Assembly (NCBI RefSeq): GCF_004843725.1
Contig: NZ_CP039451.1
Coordinates: 4,036,001 to 4,100,000, forward strand
Length of the DNA stretch: 64,000 bases
Direction: 5' to 3'
DNA from: Psychroserpens sp. NJDZ02
GTDB taxonomy: Bacteria; Bacteroidota; Bacteroidia; Flavobacteriales; Flavobacteriaceae
The position numbers were made by a program, and so were the translations under genes. Shown here piece by piece: positions 52,398-62,008 of the stretch (position 1 is its first letter; every line of letters starts with the position of its first letter). The notes under the pieces are model-generated. The model had not been told where the DNA came from, ran no database searches, and worked only from the letters and a program-made list of their open reading frames with translations.

Positions 52398-54236
52398 TTA
52401 TACTTTTCCGTCCATTTTATCTTTTAACGCTTGTAAAGCTTCGTTAGCATCACCTAAAGTTGGTTTAGCTTCGTCAGCTTGAGACGCTGCCTTTTTAACA
52501 GCTGCTTTTACATTTGCCATTTCTTCTGCTTTAAATATAGCAGTATGAGAAGCAACAACACGTTTGAATTCTTTGTTAAATTCGATAATCTTGAATTCTG
52601 CAGAATCACCTTTCTTTAACATCTTACCGTCTTCTTTTTCAAGGTGACGAGATGGTACGAAAGCAACGATGTCTTCGTTAAATTCAATAGTAGCTCCTTT
52701 ATCTACAACATCAGCAATTTCAGCTTTGTGTGTTGTACCTAAAGCAAACTCAGTTTCGTATTTATCCCAAGGATTATCAGTTGTTTGTTTATGACCTAAA
52801 GATAATTTACGTCCTTCAACATCTAACTCTAATACTACTACATCTAATGTATCACCTACGTTACAGAACTCAGATGGATGTTTGATTTTCTTAGTCCAAG
52901 ATAAGTCAGAGATGTAAATTAATCCATCAATACCTTCTTCTAATTCAACAAAAACACCAAAGTTTGTAAAGTTACGTACAATACCTGAATGCTTAGAACC
53001 TACAGGATATTTAGTTGTAATATCTGTCCATGGATCAGCAGATAATTGCTTGATACCTAATGACATCTTACGATCTTCTCTATCTAAAGTTAAGATTTGT
53101 GCGTCAATTTCGTCACCAACTTTTACAAAGTCGTTAGCAGAACGTAAATGAGTAGACCATGACATTTCAGACACGTGTACTAAACCTTCAACTCCTTCTG
53201 CAACTTCGATAAATGCACCGTAATCAGCGATTACAACAACTTTACCTTTAACTTTATCACCTACAGCAACAGTTTCTCCTAAAGCATCCCAAGGATGTTT
53301 AGATAATTGCTTAAGACCTAATTGGATTCTAGACTTATCTTCATCAAAGTCTAAGATTACAACATTTAATTTTTGATCTAACTCAACAATCTCATTTGGA
53401 TGGTTAATACGTGACCAAGATAAATCTGTAATGTGAACTAAACCATCAACACCACCTAAATCAATAAACACACCATAAGAAGTAATGTTTTTAACAACAC
53501 CTTCTAATACTTGTCCTTTTTCTAGTTGACCAATAATTTCTTTCTTTTGCTCTTCAATATCAGCTTCAATTAAAGCTTTATGAGAAACTACTACGTTTTT
53601 GAATTCGTGGTTGATTTTCACAACTTTAAATTCCATAGTTTTGTTTACGTACTGATCGTAATCTCTAATTGGCTTAACGTCAATTTGAGATCCTGGTAAG
53701 AATGCTTCGATACCAAAAACATCTACAATCATACCACCTTTAGTACGACATTTAACAAAACCGTTAACGATTTCTCCAGTTTCATTAGCTTTGATTACTC
53801 TGTCCCAAGCCTTAATTACACGAGCTTTTCTGTGAGATAATACTAACTGTCCTGTTGCGTCTTCACGTACATCAATTAATACCTCAACCTTGTCTCCTAC
53901 TTTTAAGTCTGGATTGTATCTAAATTCGTTTAAAGAAATAACTCCTTCCGACTTAGCGTTGATGTCAATAATTGCATCACGATCTGTCATGTGCACTACT
54001 GTTCCTTCAACAACCTCATCATCTAAAGTATCTACGAAATTTTCTGATACTAATTTTTCAAATTCTTTTAATTGAGAATCTTCAACCTCATCAATTCCTT
54101 CTTCGTAATTGTGCCAGTTAAAATCTGCTAAGAATTTTTCAGGGTTTGCTTGAGCTTCAGATACTACTGGAGCTGCTTTTGTTTCTGCTGCTGCTTCTTG
54201 AGCTGCAACTTCTGCTTGTTTTGCTTTTTCAGCCAT
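52398..54236 (-). CDS. rpsA: 30S ribosomal protein S1
   Basis: A 612-residue protein with six S1 modules, each marked by a G-V-F/I-D or GLVH core: EGTVVHMTDRDAIIDIN, GEIVNGFVKCRTKGGMIVDV, GVFIDLGGVDGLVHITDLSW, GAFIEVAEGVEGLVHVSEM, GVFVELEEGIDGLIYISDL and KAEIADVVDKGATIEF. An Ala/Glu-rich N-terminal extension of about 50 residues precedes them, and a Lys/Ala-rich tail follows. S1 binds mRNA and aids initiation. That fits Bacteroidota, whose genes rarely carry Shine-Dalgarno sites. It is a single gene with its own terminator and a long leader. Confidence 0.95.
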   Translation of the reverse strand: MAEKAKQAEVAAQEAAAETKAAPVVSEAQANPEKFLADFNWHNYEEGIDEVEDSQLKEFEKLVSENFVDTLDDEVVEGTVVHMTDRDAIIDINAKSEGVISLNEFRYNPDLKVGDKVEVLIDVREDATGQLVLSHRKARVIKAWDRVIKANETGEIVNGFVKCRTKGGMIVDVFGIEAFLPGSQIDVKPIRDYDQYVNKTMEFKVVKINHEFKNVVVSHKALIEADIEEQKKEIIGQLEKGQVLEGVVKNITSYGVFIDLGGVDGLVHITDLSWSRINHPNEIVELDQKLNVVILDFDEDKSRIQLGLKQLSKHPWDALGETVAVGDKVKGKVVVIADYGAFIEVAEGVEGLVHVSEMSWSTHLRSANDFVKVGDEIDAQILTLDREDRKMSLGIKQLSADPWTDITTKYPVGSKHSGIVRNFTNFGVFVELEEGIDGLIYISDLSWTKKIKHPSEFCNVGDTLDVVVLELDVEGRKLSLGHKQTTDNPWDKYETEFALGTTHKAEIADVVDKGATIEFNEDIVAFVPSRHLEKEDGKMLKKGDSAEFKIIEFNKEFKRVVASHTAIFKAEEMANVKAAVKKAASQADEAKPTLGDANEALQALKDKMDGKV

Positions 54237-54622
54237 TTAAATAATTTTAATAATGTACTTTTAGCTTTCGCTGAATTAAATACACTATGTTTTTGTATTC
54301 TGTTATGTTTAGAAGATTTAGACGCTAACACACAGAAGTGTTATAAATAAAATTGTTTTAATCCCTTTTCATCTTTCTGGTAGGCGTTAAAAAGGAGTGC
54401 AAAAATACTACTTTTTACTAATACAGCCTAATAGTAATATAAAAATATTAAAAGACTGACATTCAATAGGCTACAAATATATTAATTATTCTGAATAAAT
54501 GTATTTCAACTGATAAATCATACACTTTATCTAAACCGCCCTTAAATTTAAATTTAGTTTTTCAAACTGCTATTTTAATTACTATCTTTAATGAAGAATT
54601 AACAATTAAAATTAAATTACTT
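54237..54622. other. 386-nt region between divergent rpsA and the LysM gene
   Basis: AT-rich, no gene seen. Two exact -7 boxes face rpsA (minus-strand TATTTTTG at 54400-54407 and TATATTTG at 54474-54481), predicting leaders of roughly 155 and 230 nt. The long leader could allow S1 autoregulation, but no conserved structure was recognised. Confidence 0.4.
54474..54481 (-). promoter_or_regulatory. Candidate -7 promoter box for rpsA (distal)
   Basis: Minus strand TATATTTG matches TAnnTTTG. A second exact match, TATTTTTG, lies at 54400-54407; which one is used cannot be told from sequence. Confidence 0.35.
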
Positions 54623-55003
54623 ATGGCTTTAAGAGCAAAATATCAAGGTGTACTTGACTTAGGAGAAAAATTAAAAATCGCTAACGGTGACGTTACTGAA
54701 GAAAATGGTGTATTAAAAGTTAAAGGAACTGCTAGTACGCAATATGAGAAAAACTTAATGTGGGATGCAATCAAAGCTGCAGGTGGAGATAGTCCTTCAG
54801 ACATTATGGCAAATATTGATGTTGCAGATGAGAGTCTTTATGCAAAACATACAGTTGTAGGTGGAGACACTTTAGGTAAAATAGCTAAACATTACTATGG
54901 TAATGCAGCAAAATATACTGCTATCTTTGAAGCTAACAAGGATATCTTAAAGAATCCTGACATGATCAATGTGGATCAAGAATTAAAAATTCCTAATTTA
55001 TAG
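54623..55003 (+). CDS. BON-LysM domain protein (Kbp/YgaU-like)
   Basis: A 126-residue protein without signal peptide: a BON-like domain at about 10-70 (LKIANGDVTEENGVLKVKGTASTQYEKNLMWDAIKAAGG) and a C-terminal LysM domain (HTVVGGDTLGKIAKHYYG, then NPDMINVDQELKIP). The order and size match the E. coli K+-binding protein Kbp (YgaU), a cytosolic potassium sensor despite its LysM domain. The function here is inferred from the architecture. It is a single gene with its own terminator, between divergent rpsA and convergent cmk. Confidence 0.85.
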   Translation: MALRAKYQGVLDLGEKLKIANGDVTEENGVLKVKGTASTQYEKNLMWDAIKAAGGDSPSDIMANIDVADESLYAKHTVVGGDTLGKIAKHYYGNAAKYTAIFEANKDILKNPDMINVDQELKIPNL

Positions 55004-55022
55004 GAATTTAATAATACATTAC

Positions 55023-55063
55023 AAAAAGCGAATTGTTAAGCGAAAGCCAACAATTCGCTTTTT
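55023..55063. terminator. Intrinsic terminator between the LysM gene and cmk
   Basis: A 15-bp perfect stem (AAAAAGCGAATTGTT and complement) with an 11-nt loop that contains GCGAAAGC, itself a small GNRA-type hairpin. It is followed by a T-run on the plus strand. Confidence 0.85.
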
Positions 55064-55082
55064 TTTATACCTTACAATTTAA

Positions 55083-55778
55083 TTAGGCTAAATCATCTAA
55101 CGTCTTATTAACTAAATTAAGCACAGCGTCAAATTGCGCTTCTAAAGTCAGATCAGAATTATCAATCTCTATAGCATCGTCTGCTTTTACTAAAGGTGAA
55201 TCTTCCCTATGCGAATCTATATAGTCACGCTCTTGAACATTACGCAATACCGCTTCATACTTAACATCGTCTCCTCTACCAATCAATTCATCAAAACGTC
55301 TTGTCGCACGCTTATCTGCAGATGCTGTCATAAACAGTTTTAATTCAGCATAAGGAAACACTACTGTACCAATATCACGACCATCCATAACAACACCTTT
55401 GTCTTTCCCCATTTTTTGTTGCTGTTTAACTAACTGGTAACGAACTTCTGGTATCGCTGCGACTTTACTAACATAACTAGAGACCTCTAATGTTCTAATC
55501 TCTCGTTCTATATTTACGCCATTTAAATACACTTCTGCAAATCCTAAAGCAGGATTAAATGTAAAGCTAATCGTAATCTTATCTAAATTAGAAACCAAAG
55601 CAACTACATCAAATTGGTCTTTATCTATCCAACCATTCTGCATCGTATATAAAGTTACAGCTCTATACATGGCACCAGTGTCTACATAAATGTAACCTAA
55701 GTGTTTCGCTAATTGCTTTGCTACTGTACTTTTTCCTGTTGATGAAAAACCGTCTATGGCTATGGTAATATTTTGCAC
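55083..55778 (-). CDS. cmk: (d)CMP kinase
   Basis: A 231-residue P-loop kinase: GFSSTGKSTVAKQLAKHLGY, VDTGAMYRAVTLY, DGRDIGTVVFPYAELK, and FMTASADKRATRRFDEL. It phosphorylates CMP and dCMP. It is near rpsA, as in many bacteria where cmk and rpsA are adjacent, but here the LysM gene lies between them on the other strand. Confidence 0.95.
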   Translation of the reverse strand: MQNITIAIDGFSSTGKSTVAKQLAKHLGYIYVDTGAMYRAVTLYTMQNGWIDKDQFDVVALVSNLDKITISFTFNPALGFAEVYLNGVNIEREIRTLEVSSYVSKVAAIPEVRYQLVKQQQKMGKDKGVVMDGRDIGTVVFPYAELKLFMTASADKRATRRFDELIGRGDDVKYEAVLRNVQERDYIDSHREDSPLVKADDAIEIDNSDLTLEAQFDAVLNLVNKTLDDLA

Positions 55779-55893
55779 TTGTTTTATTTTAGAATGTAAA
55801 AATAGGAATTATAATTTGGAACTATAAGGTCCGCATTGCGTGGTTTTATAATCACACATACTTAAACTGTAATCTACATAATGGTTATTACTA

Positions 55894-56325
55894 TTAAAAC
55901 GGTGGCATGTCTCCCGTATAGTAATATTCAAACTCTACAACCTCCCCTGTAGTTAAAGTATCACGTCCAATAAGATAATAGGTTGTTCCAACATGTAAAC
56001 TAGAATAGGACTTTGCTGAAATAAAAGTTATAGGATCTCCTGATTTATAAACTTTCACAGACTTTACATCTGGTGAATCATACTCCGAAGCTTCATTTAA
56101 AACTAGACTATAATTTCTAAATCTTAAGTTTATTGCATTCCAACGTATTGTCGCTACATCTTTAAGTTTAAAAGGTCGATTTAAAATTTTAGAATAACGC
56201 TCGTCTTCAGAAACCTCTTTTTTACTCTCATATAGTAAAGCATAAAACCCACCACTAACTATTAAAACAAAAAAGAGAAGTATAGCGATAACAAGTTTTT
56301 TAACTGATATAGACGTATTAGACAT
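55894..56325 (-). CDS. Single-pass membrane protein of unknown function
   Basis: A 143-residue protein with one membrane segment at about 11-30 and a periplasmic beta-rich domain (PFKLKDVATIRWNAINLRFRN, PITFISAKSYSSLHVGTTYYLIGRDTL) ending GDMPPF. The family is not recognised. It starts 13 nt after the nitronate monooxygenase gene on the same strand and is probably co-transcribed. Confidence 0.6.
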   Translation of the reverse strand: MSNTSISVKKLVIAILLFFVLIVSGGFYALLYESKKEVSEDERYSKILNRPFKLKDVATIRWNAINLRFRNYSLVLNEASEYDSPDVKSVKVYKSGDPITFISAKSYSSLHVGTTYYLIGRDTLTTGEVVEFEYYYTGDMPPF

Positions 56326-56338
56326 GAATCATCAGTTA

Positions 56339-57286
56339 TTACACTGTTAGATGTGCAACGATATCCTTAACCGGTAATATTGCTTTAGTATGCTCAATAC
56401 TTGGTCCTGCAACCCAAACGGTTTTATACGTTGCTTTTTTAGCTGCATTTTCTGTGGCTTTCATCCCTATTGAAAAACGAATCATTTTAACCCACTTTTT
56501 AAGTTTTTTGTTTTTATTTAAAACACGTTCTATCCAAGTTTGCTTCGTTCCGATCTTTTGTACGTAAGGTGTATTGATTACTGTACAAGGCGTCCCAGAA
56601 ATACGTTCTGTCATGATAATATCCTTTTCTCCGTAATCTACGCAAGCCTGCTTATACTCATCAGTCACTCCTGCTTCTATAGAAGCAATAAATGGACTCC
56701 CTACAGATACGCCTTCTGCACCGTAGCTTATCATTTTATCAATATCCGCTTTACAACCTACACCTCCTGCAGATATAACTGGAATTGTTAGCGCTTGGCT
56801 TAACTGATTAGTTAGCTCTTGAGGGGTTAAGTTTCCTCTATGTCCACCAGCTTCGTTATTAACAGCAATAGCTGCGTCTGCTCCTAGCTGTTCCACCTTT
56901 TTAGCAAAACGTAAATCAGTAACATCGCAAAATACTTTTATTCCTGATTTATGTGCTTGCTTAATAGTTTCTTCTGGGCTACCTAAAGATGTAATAATAA
57001 AATCGCAACCTTCTTCACACAGTACCCTAAGTTGCTCTTTATATTTAATATTTGATTTATTAACGATTAAGTTAAAACCAAAGGATCCTCCTTCTACCTT
57101 ATTAGCTTTCAATTCTATTATAGCAGCTCGTAACTGATCTAATGTTCTATAATTAAGCGCAGGAATACATCCTGCTATTCCGGCTTTCATACCTTCTGTA
57201 ACCATTGCTACATTAGACACCAAAAACATTGGCGCTTGTATGATTGGATATTTTATATTTAAAAGCTGAGTTAATTTAGTTTCCAT
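56339..57286 (-). CDS. Nitronate monooxygenase family flavoprotein
   Basis: A 315-residue FMN-dependent TIM barrel: LLNIKYPIIQAPMFLVSN, GGSFGFNLIV, the phosphate-binding VISAGGVGCKADIDKMISYGAEGVSVGSPF and the NEAGGHRG segment with the catalytic-site His. Members oxidise nitronates such as propionate-3-nitronate, or act as enoyl reductases. The precise substrate cannot be told. A -7 box lies about 23 nt upstream. Confidence 0.88.
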   Translation of the reverse strand: METKLTQLLNIKYPIIQAPMFLVSNVAMVTEGMKAGIAGCIPALNYRTLDQLRAAIIELKANKVEGGSFGFNLIVNKSNIKYKEQLRVLCEEGCDFIITSLGSPEETIKQAHKSGIKVFCDVTDLRFAKKVEQLGADAAIAVNNEAGGHRGNLTPQELTNQLSQALTIPVISAGGVGCKADIDKMISYGAEGVSVGSPFIASIEAGVTDEYKQACVDYGEKDIIMTERISGTPCTVINTPYVQKIGTKQTWIERVLNKNKKLKKWVKMIRFSIGMKATENAAKKATYKTVWVAGPSIEHTKAILPVKDIVAHLTV

Positions 57287-57308
57287 TTTTCAAGTATTGT
57301 TATACTCA

Positions 57309-57316
57309 CAAATATA
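57309..57316 (-). promoter_or_regulatory. Candidate -7 promoter box for the nitronate monooxygenase gene
   Basis: Minus strand TATATTTG matches TAnnTTTG and gives a leader of about 16 nt before the start at 57286. Confidence 0.45.
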
Positions 57317-57446
57317 AACAATAATTTACTATGCATGCATAGTTTTTTTTTGAATTACTAGATTGTAGTAAGGTTATATATTACAACATCCAATACTTCA
57401 CTAATGACTTTAAACTTAATAGAGCGCATTTTATAAATCTTAAACA

Positions 57447-57482
57447 AAAAAAACGCAATCAAATTAATGATTGCGTTTTTTT
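57447..57482 (-). terminator. Intrinsic terminator of dnaK
   Basis: A 15-bp perfect stem (AAAAAAACGCAATCA and complement) with a 6-nt loop, beginning 36 nt past the dnaK stop on the minus strand and flanked by a T-run on the minus strand. Confidence 0.85.
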
Positions 57483-57518
57483 ATAATATGATTCTAAAAC
57501 TACTTCAGAAAGACGTTA

Positions 57519-59414
57519 TTATTTTACTTCTTCGAAATCTACATCTTCAACATCACTGTTTTCAGTTGTATCTGCTCCTGCATCAGGACCTGGTTGACCA
57601 GCTTGTCCATCTGCTTGTGCTTTGTACATTTCTTCACTTGCTACTTTCCAAGCTTCGTTAATTTTTTCTAACGCTGGAGCAATAACTGCTACATCTTTAG
57701 ATTCGTAAGCTGCCTTTAATTCAGTTAAAGCTGCTTCGATTGGTGCTTTTTTATCATCAGATAATTTCTCACCAAATTCTTTTAATTGATTTTCTGTTTG
57801 GAAAATCATAGAATCAGCTTCATTTAAAGTCTTAGCATTTTCAGCTGCTTTAGCATCTGATTCAGCATTTGCTTCAGCATCAGCTTTCATTTGCTTGATT
57901 TCTTCTTCAGTTAAACCAGAAGATGCTTCAATACGAATATCTTGTGTTTTTCCTGTAGCTTTATCTCCTGCAGATACTTTAATGATTCCGTTAGCATCAA
58001 TATCAAAAGTTACTTCAATTTGAGGTACACCTCTTTGTGCTGGTGGTAAACCATCTAAGTGAAAACGTCCAATTGTATTGTTATCTGCAGCCATAGCACG
58101 TTCACCTTGTAAAACATGAATTTCTACTGAAGGTTGGTTGTCTGCTGCTGTAGAGAATACTTGAGACTTTTTAGTTGGGATTGTTGTATTTGCTTCAATT
58201 AACTTAGTAAATACGTTACCCATAGTTTCGATACCTAATGATAAAGGTGTTACGTCTAAAAGTAATACATCTTTTACATCTCCTGATAATACTCCACCTT
58301 GGATACCTGCTCCTAAAGATACAACCTCATCTGGGTTAACACCTTTTGAAGGTGCTTTTCCAAAAAATGCTTCTACTGCTTTTTGTACTGCTGGGATACG
58401 TGTAGATCCACCTACTAAAATAACTTCGTCAATATCAGATTTTGATAAACCTGCTGCTTTTAAAGCTGTTTGACAAGGCTCGATAGTACGTTTTACTAAA
58501 TCGTCAATTAACTGCTCAAATTTAGAACGTGTTAATGTACGCACTAAGTGTTTTGGTCCACTTGCAGTAGCTGTAATATATGGTAAATTAATTTCTGTTT
58601 GCTCAGAAGAAGATAATTCAATCTTCGCTTTTTCTGCTGCTTCTTTAACACGTTGTAAAGACATTGGATCTTTTCTTAGATCAATACCTTCTTCTCCGTT
58701 AAATTCGTCAGCTAACCAATCTATAATTTTTTGATCAACATCATCACCACCTAAGTGTGTATCTCCATCTGTAGATAACACTTCAAATACACCATCTCCT
58801 AATTCAAGGATAGATACATCATGTGTTCCTCCACCAAAATCAAATACAACTATTTTTTGGTCAGTACCTTTCTTGTCCATTCCGTAAGCTAAAGCTGCTG
58901 CTGTTGGCTCGTTTATGATACGACGTACTTTTAAACCTGCAATTTCTCCTGCTTCTTTAGTTGCTTGACGTTGTGAGTCATTAAAATAAGCTGGTACAGT
59001 AATAACTGCTTCAGTTACATCTTGACCTAAATAGTCTTCAGCAGTTTTCTTCATTTTTTGAAGGATCATAGCTGATAATTCTTGAGGCGTATATAAACGA
59101 CCATCAATATCTACACGTGGTGTATCATTATCACCTTTAACTACTTTGTAAGGTACACGTTCTGCTTCTTTTTTAGACTCAGAATACTTGTTACCCATAA
59201 AACGTTTAATTGAATAAACCGTTTTTGTAGGGTTAGTTACTGCTTGTCTTTTTGCTGGATCACCAACTTTAATTTCGCCTCCTTCAACAAAAGCGATAAC
59301 TGAAGGTGTTGTACGTTTACCTTCTGCGTTTGGGATCACAACTGCTTCATTACCTTCCATTACAGAAACGCAAGAGTTTGTTGTTCCTAAATCGATTCCA
59401 ATAATCTTACTCAT
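57519..59414 (-). CDS. dnaK: Molecular chaperone DnaK (Hsp70)
   Basis: A 631-residue Hsp70: [71 protein letters not shown], the substrate-binding [16 protein letters not shown] and the acidic tail [11 protein letters not shown]. It is the central ATP-driven folding chaperone. No grpE or dnaJ gene is adjacent. Upstream lies an imperfect palindrome at 59491-59505 that may take part in heat-shock control. Confidence 0.97.
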   Translation of the reverse strand: MSKIIGIDLGTTNSCVSVMEGNEAVVIPNAEGKRTTPSVIAFVEGGEIKVGDPAKRQAVTNPTKTVYSIKRFMGNKYSESKKEAERVPYKVVKGDNDTPRVDIDGRLYTPQELSAMILQKMKKTAEDYLGQDVTEAVITVPAYFNDSQRQATKEAGEIAGLKVRRIINEPTAAALAYGMDKKGTDQKIVVFDFGGGTHDVSILELGDGVFEVLSTDGDTHLGGDDVDQKIIDWLADEFNGEEGIDLRKDPMSLQRVKEAAEKAKIELSSSEQTEINLPYITATASGPKHLVRTLTRSKFEQLIDDLVKRTIEPCQTALKAAGLSKSDIDEVILVGGSTRIPAVQKAVEAFFGKAPSKGVNPDEVVSLGAGIQGGVLSGDVKDVLLLDVTPLSLGIETMGNVFTKLIEANTTIPTKKSQVFSTAADNQPSVEIHVLQGERAMAADNNTIGRFHLDGLPPAQRGVPQIEVTFDIDANGIIKVSAGDKATGKTQDIRIEASSGLTEEEIKQMKADAEANAESDAKAAENAKTLNEADSMIFQTENQLKEFGEKLSDDKKAPIEAALTELKAAYESKDVAVIAPALEKINEAWKVASEEMYKAQADGQAGQPGPDAGADTTENSDVEDVDFEEVK

Positions 59415-59490
59415 AATTTTATATAATTTAAATTTTGTATTGTAATTGTTACGATATCAGTAAGTCAATGATTATGCCAAGACAATCGGA

Positions 59491-59505
59491 CTGACATGAT
59501 GGCAG
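59491..59505. promoter_or_regulatory. Imperfect palindrome in the dnaK-sdaA divergent region
   Basis: CTGACATGATGGCAG is a 15-nt inverted repeat with one mismatched pair, centred on a G, about 77 nt upstream of the dnaK start. It looks like a repressor or activator site; the binding protein is unknown. Confidence 0.35.
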
Positions 59506-59557
59506 AATCTAATTAAATATCAACCCTCTTTTAACTTTTATATCTGTCGCAAAAAAC

Positions 59558-59565
59558 TATATTTG
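59558..59565 (+). promoter_or_regulatory. Candidate -7 promoter box for the serine ammonia-lyase gene
   Basis: TATATTTG matches TAnnTTTG and gives a leader of about 22 nt before the ATG at 59594. Confidence 0.45.
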
Positions 59566-59593
59566 TCGCTTAATACTTAAACGATTTCGTAAT

Positions 59594-61015
59594 ATGGAGT
59601 GTATTTCTGTTTTTGACATGCTAAAGATTGGTGTTGGCCCATCTAGTTCTCATACTTTAGGTCCTTGGCGTGCTGCAGAGCGTTGGATTTATGAACTTAA
59701 AGCAGCTAACCTTTTTGATAGTGTTCAACGCGTTCGTATAGATTTATACGGCTCTTTGTCTCTAACAGGAAAAGGTCATGCTACAGATTTAGCAGTTATG
59801 CTTGGTCTAAGTGGTGCTGATCCAGAAAGAATACCCACAGATACTATTGATATTATAATAGCGTCTATTACCAATACGGAGAAACTCGTACTGAATAACG
59901 AACGTATTATCTCTTTTGATAAAAAACAAGACATCGTCTTTAACCGTGCCTTTTTACCCTTTCACTCTAACGGAATTACATTTACCGCTTTCGCTGAAAA
60001 CGAAATCCATACCTCTACCTTCTACTCTATTGGTGGTGGATTTGTTGTTAAAGAAGAACGTACGGTCGATGCCGAAAATAAAGAACTTAAAAAAGAATTC
60101 CCCTTTCCTATTGATAAAGCTACCGAGCTGTTAGCCTTTTGTCAAAGTGAAAACAAAACCATATCAGAAATTGTTTTAGAAAACGAACGCTCTCTTAGAA
60201 CGGACGAAGAAATAGACTTTGAGTTACATCGTATTTGGGATACCATGCTAGACTGTATGTTTACAGGCTGTCATACGGAAGGTAATTTACCTGGAGGACT
60301 AAATGTTAGAAGACGTGCTTTTGATACGCACAAACGTTTAAATATAGAAGTCCCTTACACCACACCACAAGAATGGTTAGAAAGTATTAGACATAGTGAA
60401 GTCAAATTTAGACAAATATTAAAATGGGTAAGCTGCTTTGCTTTGGCGGTAAACGAAGTTAATGCTGCTCTTGGTCGTGTAGTTACTGCACCAACTAACG
60501 GAAGTGCTGGTGTTATACCATCTGTCTTAATGTATTACTTAGTTATAGAAAACCATGACGCTGGTTTTAAAGAAATCAAACAATTTTTACTAGTTGCTAG
60601 CGAGATTGGAAGCATCTTTAAAAAAGGAGCAACAATTAGCGCAGCAATGGGCGGCTGTCAAGCCGAAATTGGGGTATCTTCTGCTATGGCAGCAGCAGCT
60701 TTATGTGATTTATTGGGCGGCTCTACAGAACAAGTCATGATTGCTGCAGAAATTGCTATGGAACACCACCTAGGTTTAACTTGTGACCCTATTGGTGGTT
60801 TAGTACAAATCCCATGTATAGAGCGTAACAGTATGGGAGCTATTAAAGCCATTAATGCGGCAGAATTAGCTTTAGATACCGATCCTAAAAATGTCAAGGT
60901 ACCTTTAGATAAAGTGGTAGACACCATGTGGGAAACCGCAAAAGATATGAATACTAAATATAAAGAAACCTCTGAAGGTGGTTTAGCGGTACGTGTAAGC
61001 CTTTCTGATTGCTAG
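59594..61015 (+). CDS. sdaA: L-serine ammonia-lyase, iron-sulfur type (SdaA-like)
   Basis: A 473-residue single-chain enzyme: the beta domain starts [21 protein letters not shown], and the alpha domain has [61 protein letters not shown]. Three conserved Cys (GGC, LTC, IPC) should bind the 4Fe-4S cluster. The chain ends in a Cys (SLSDC), as in the type II enzyme from Legionella, where the terminal Cys reaches into the active site as a cluster ligand. It deaminates L-serine to pyruvate and ammonia. Cytosolic. Confidence 0.93.
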   Translation: MECISVFDMLKIGVGPSSSHTLGPWRAAERWIYELKAANLFDSVQRVRIDLYGSLSLTGKGHATDLAVMLGLSGADPERIPTDTIDIIIASITNTEKLVLNNERIISFDKKQDIVFNRAFLPFHSNGITFTAFAENEIHTSTFYSIGGGFVVKEERTVDAENKELKKEFPFPIDKATELLAFCQSENKTISEIVLENERSLRTDEEIDFELHRIWDTMLDCMFTGCHTEGNLPGGLNVRRRAFDTHKRLNIEVPYTTPQEWLESIRHSEVKFRQILKWVSCFALAVNEVNAALGRVVTAPTNGSAGVIPSVLMYYLVIENHDAGFKEIKQFLLVASEIGSIFKKGATISAAMGGCQAEIGVSSAMAAAALCDLLGGSTEQVMIAAEIAMEHHLGLTCDPIGGLVQIPCIERNSMGAIKAINAAELALDTDPKNVKVPLDKVVDTMWETAKDMNTKYKETSEGGLAVRVSLSDC

Positions 61016-61092
61016 ATTTAGATTATTAAAGGCTTCAGAAAATTTATTACGTCACATGAATTCTAATATTATCCTAAAAAAGAAGTAAGCCT

Positions 61093-61108
61093 TTAGTATA
61101 CGTACTAA
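61093..61108. promoter_or_regulatory. Inverted repeat upstream of panB
   Basis: TTAGTA and TACTAA flank TACG, a perfect 6-bp palindrome about 39 nt before the panB start. It may overlap the promoter; a regulatory role is only a guess. Confidence 0.25.
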
Positions 61109-61146
61109 TTTTAGTATTTTTACAATATATATTAAACTATAAAAAT

Positions 61147-61965
61147 ATGTCTGTAGCAAAAAAAGAATATAAAAGAGTAACTGTTAAGTCTTTAGTCGAA
61201 ATGAAGAAAAATGGAGAGAAAATTTCCATGTTAACAGCTTACGATTATACTATGGCTAAAATAGTTGATGGTGCTGGTACAGATGTTATTTTAGTAGGTG
61301 ATTCTGCAAGTAATGTAATGGCTGGTCATGAAACAACATTGCCTATTACTTTAGATCAAATGATATATCATGCCTCTTCTGTGGTGCGCGCTATACATCG
61401 TGCGTTAGTGGTTGTCGATTTACCTTTTGGAAGTTACCAAAGTGATCCTAAAGAAGCCTTACGCTCTGCTATTAGAATCATGAAAGAATCTGGTGGACAT
61501 GCCGTAAAAATGGAAGGTGGTAAAGAAGTTAAAGAATCTATCAAGCGTATTTTAAATGCTGGAATTCCTGTCATGGGACATTTAGGATTAACGCCTCAGT
61601 CTATATACAAATTTGGAACATACACCGTACGTGCTAAAGAAGACCAAGAAGCTATTCAACTTAAAGAAGATGCTTTAATGTTAGAGAAGGCAGGCTGTTT
61701 TGCTATTGTATTAGAAAAAATACCTGCTAAATTAGCGCAAGAAGTTGCAGAAAGTGTTTCTATTCCTGTTATCGGAATTGGTGCTGGTGCTGGTGTTGAT
61801 GGTCAAGTGTTAGTTACACATGATATGATTGGTATGACACACGAGTTTAATCCAAGATTTTTACGTCGTTACATGAATCTTTACGAAGACATGACTAATG
61901 CCATGAAGCAATACGGAGAAGATGTCAAAAGTGGCGACTTCCCTAGTGACAAAGAACAGTATTAA
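61147..61965 (+). CDS. panB: 3-methyl-2-oxobutanoate hydroxymethyltransferase PanB
   Basis: A 272-residue TIM-barrel enzyme with [75 protein letters not shown] and [14 protein letters not shown]. It makes ketopantoate, the first committed step of pantothenate and CoA synthesis, using methylene-tetrahydrofolate. The other pan genes are not in this window. The rluA-type gene follows after 43 nt. Confidence 0.96.
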   Translation: MSVAKKEYKRVTVKSLVEMKKNGEKISMLTAYDYTMAKIVDGAGTDVILVGDSASNVMAGHETTLPITLDQMIYHASSVVRAIHRALVVVDLPFGSYQSDPKEALRSAIRIMKESGGHAVKMEGGKEVKESIKRILNAGIPVMGHLGLTPQSIYKFGTYTVRAKEDQEAIQLKEDALMLEKAGCFAIVLEKIPAKLAQEVAESVSIPVIGIGAGAGVDGQVLVTHDMIGMTHEFNPRFLRRYMNLYEDMTNAMKQYGEDVKSGDFPSDKEQY

Positions 61966-62008
61966 TTTAACTTTTAGCTTATTGCTATTGGTTTTTAGTT
62001 TATAATTT

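Noticed and set aside
59415..59500. Sigma-54-like -24/-12 site upstream of dnaK (TTGGCA with a downstream TTGAC)
   Set aside because: The -12 GC dinucleotide is missing and no enhancer-binding protein gene is nearby.
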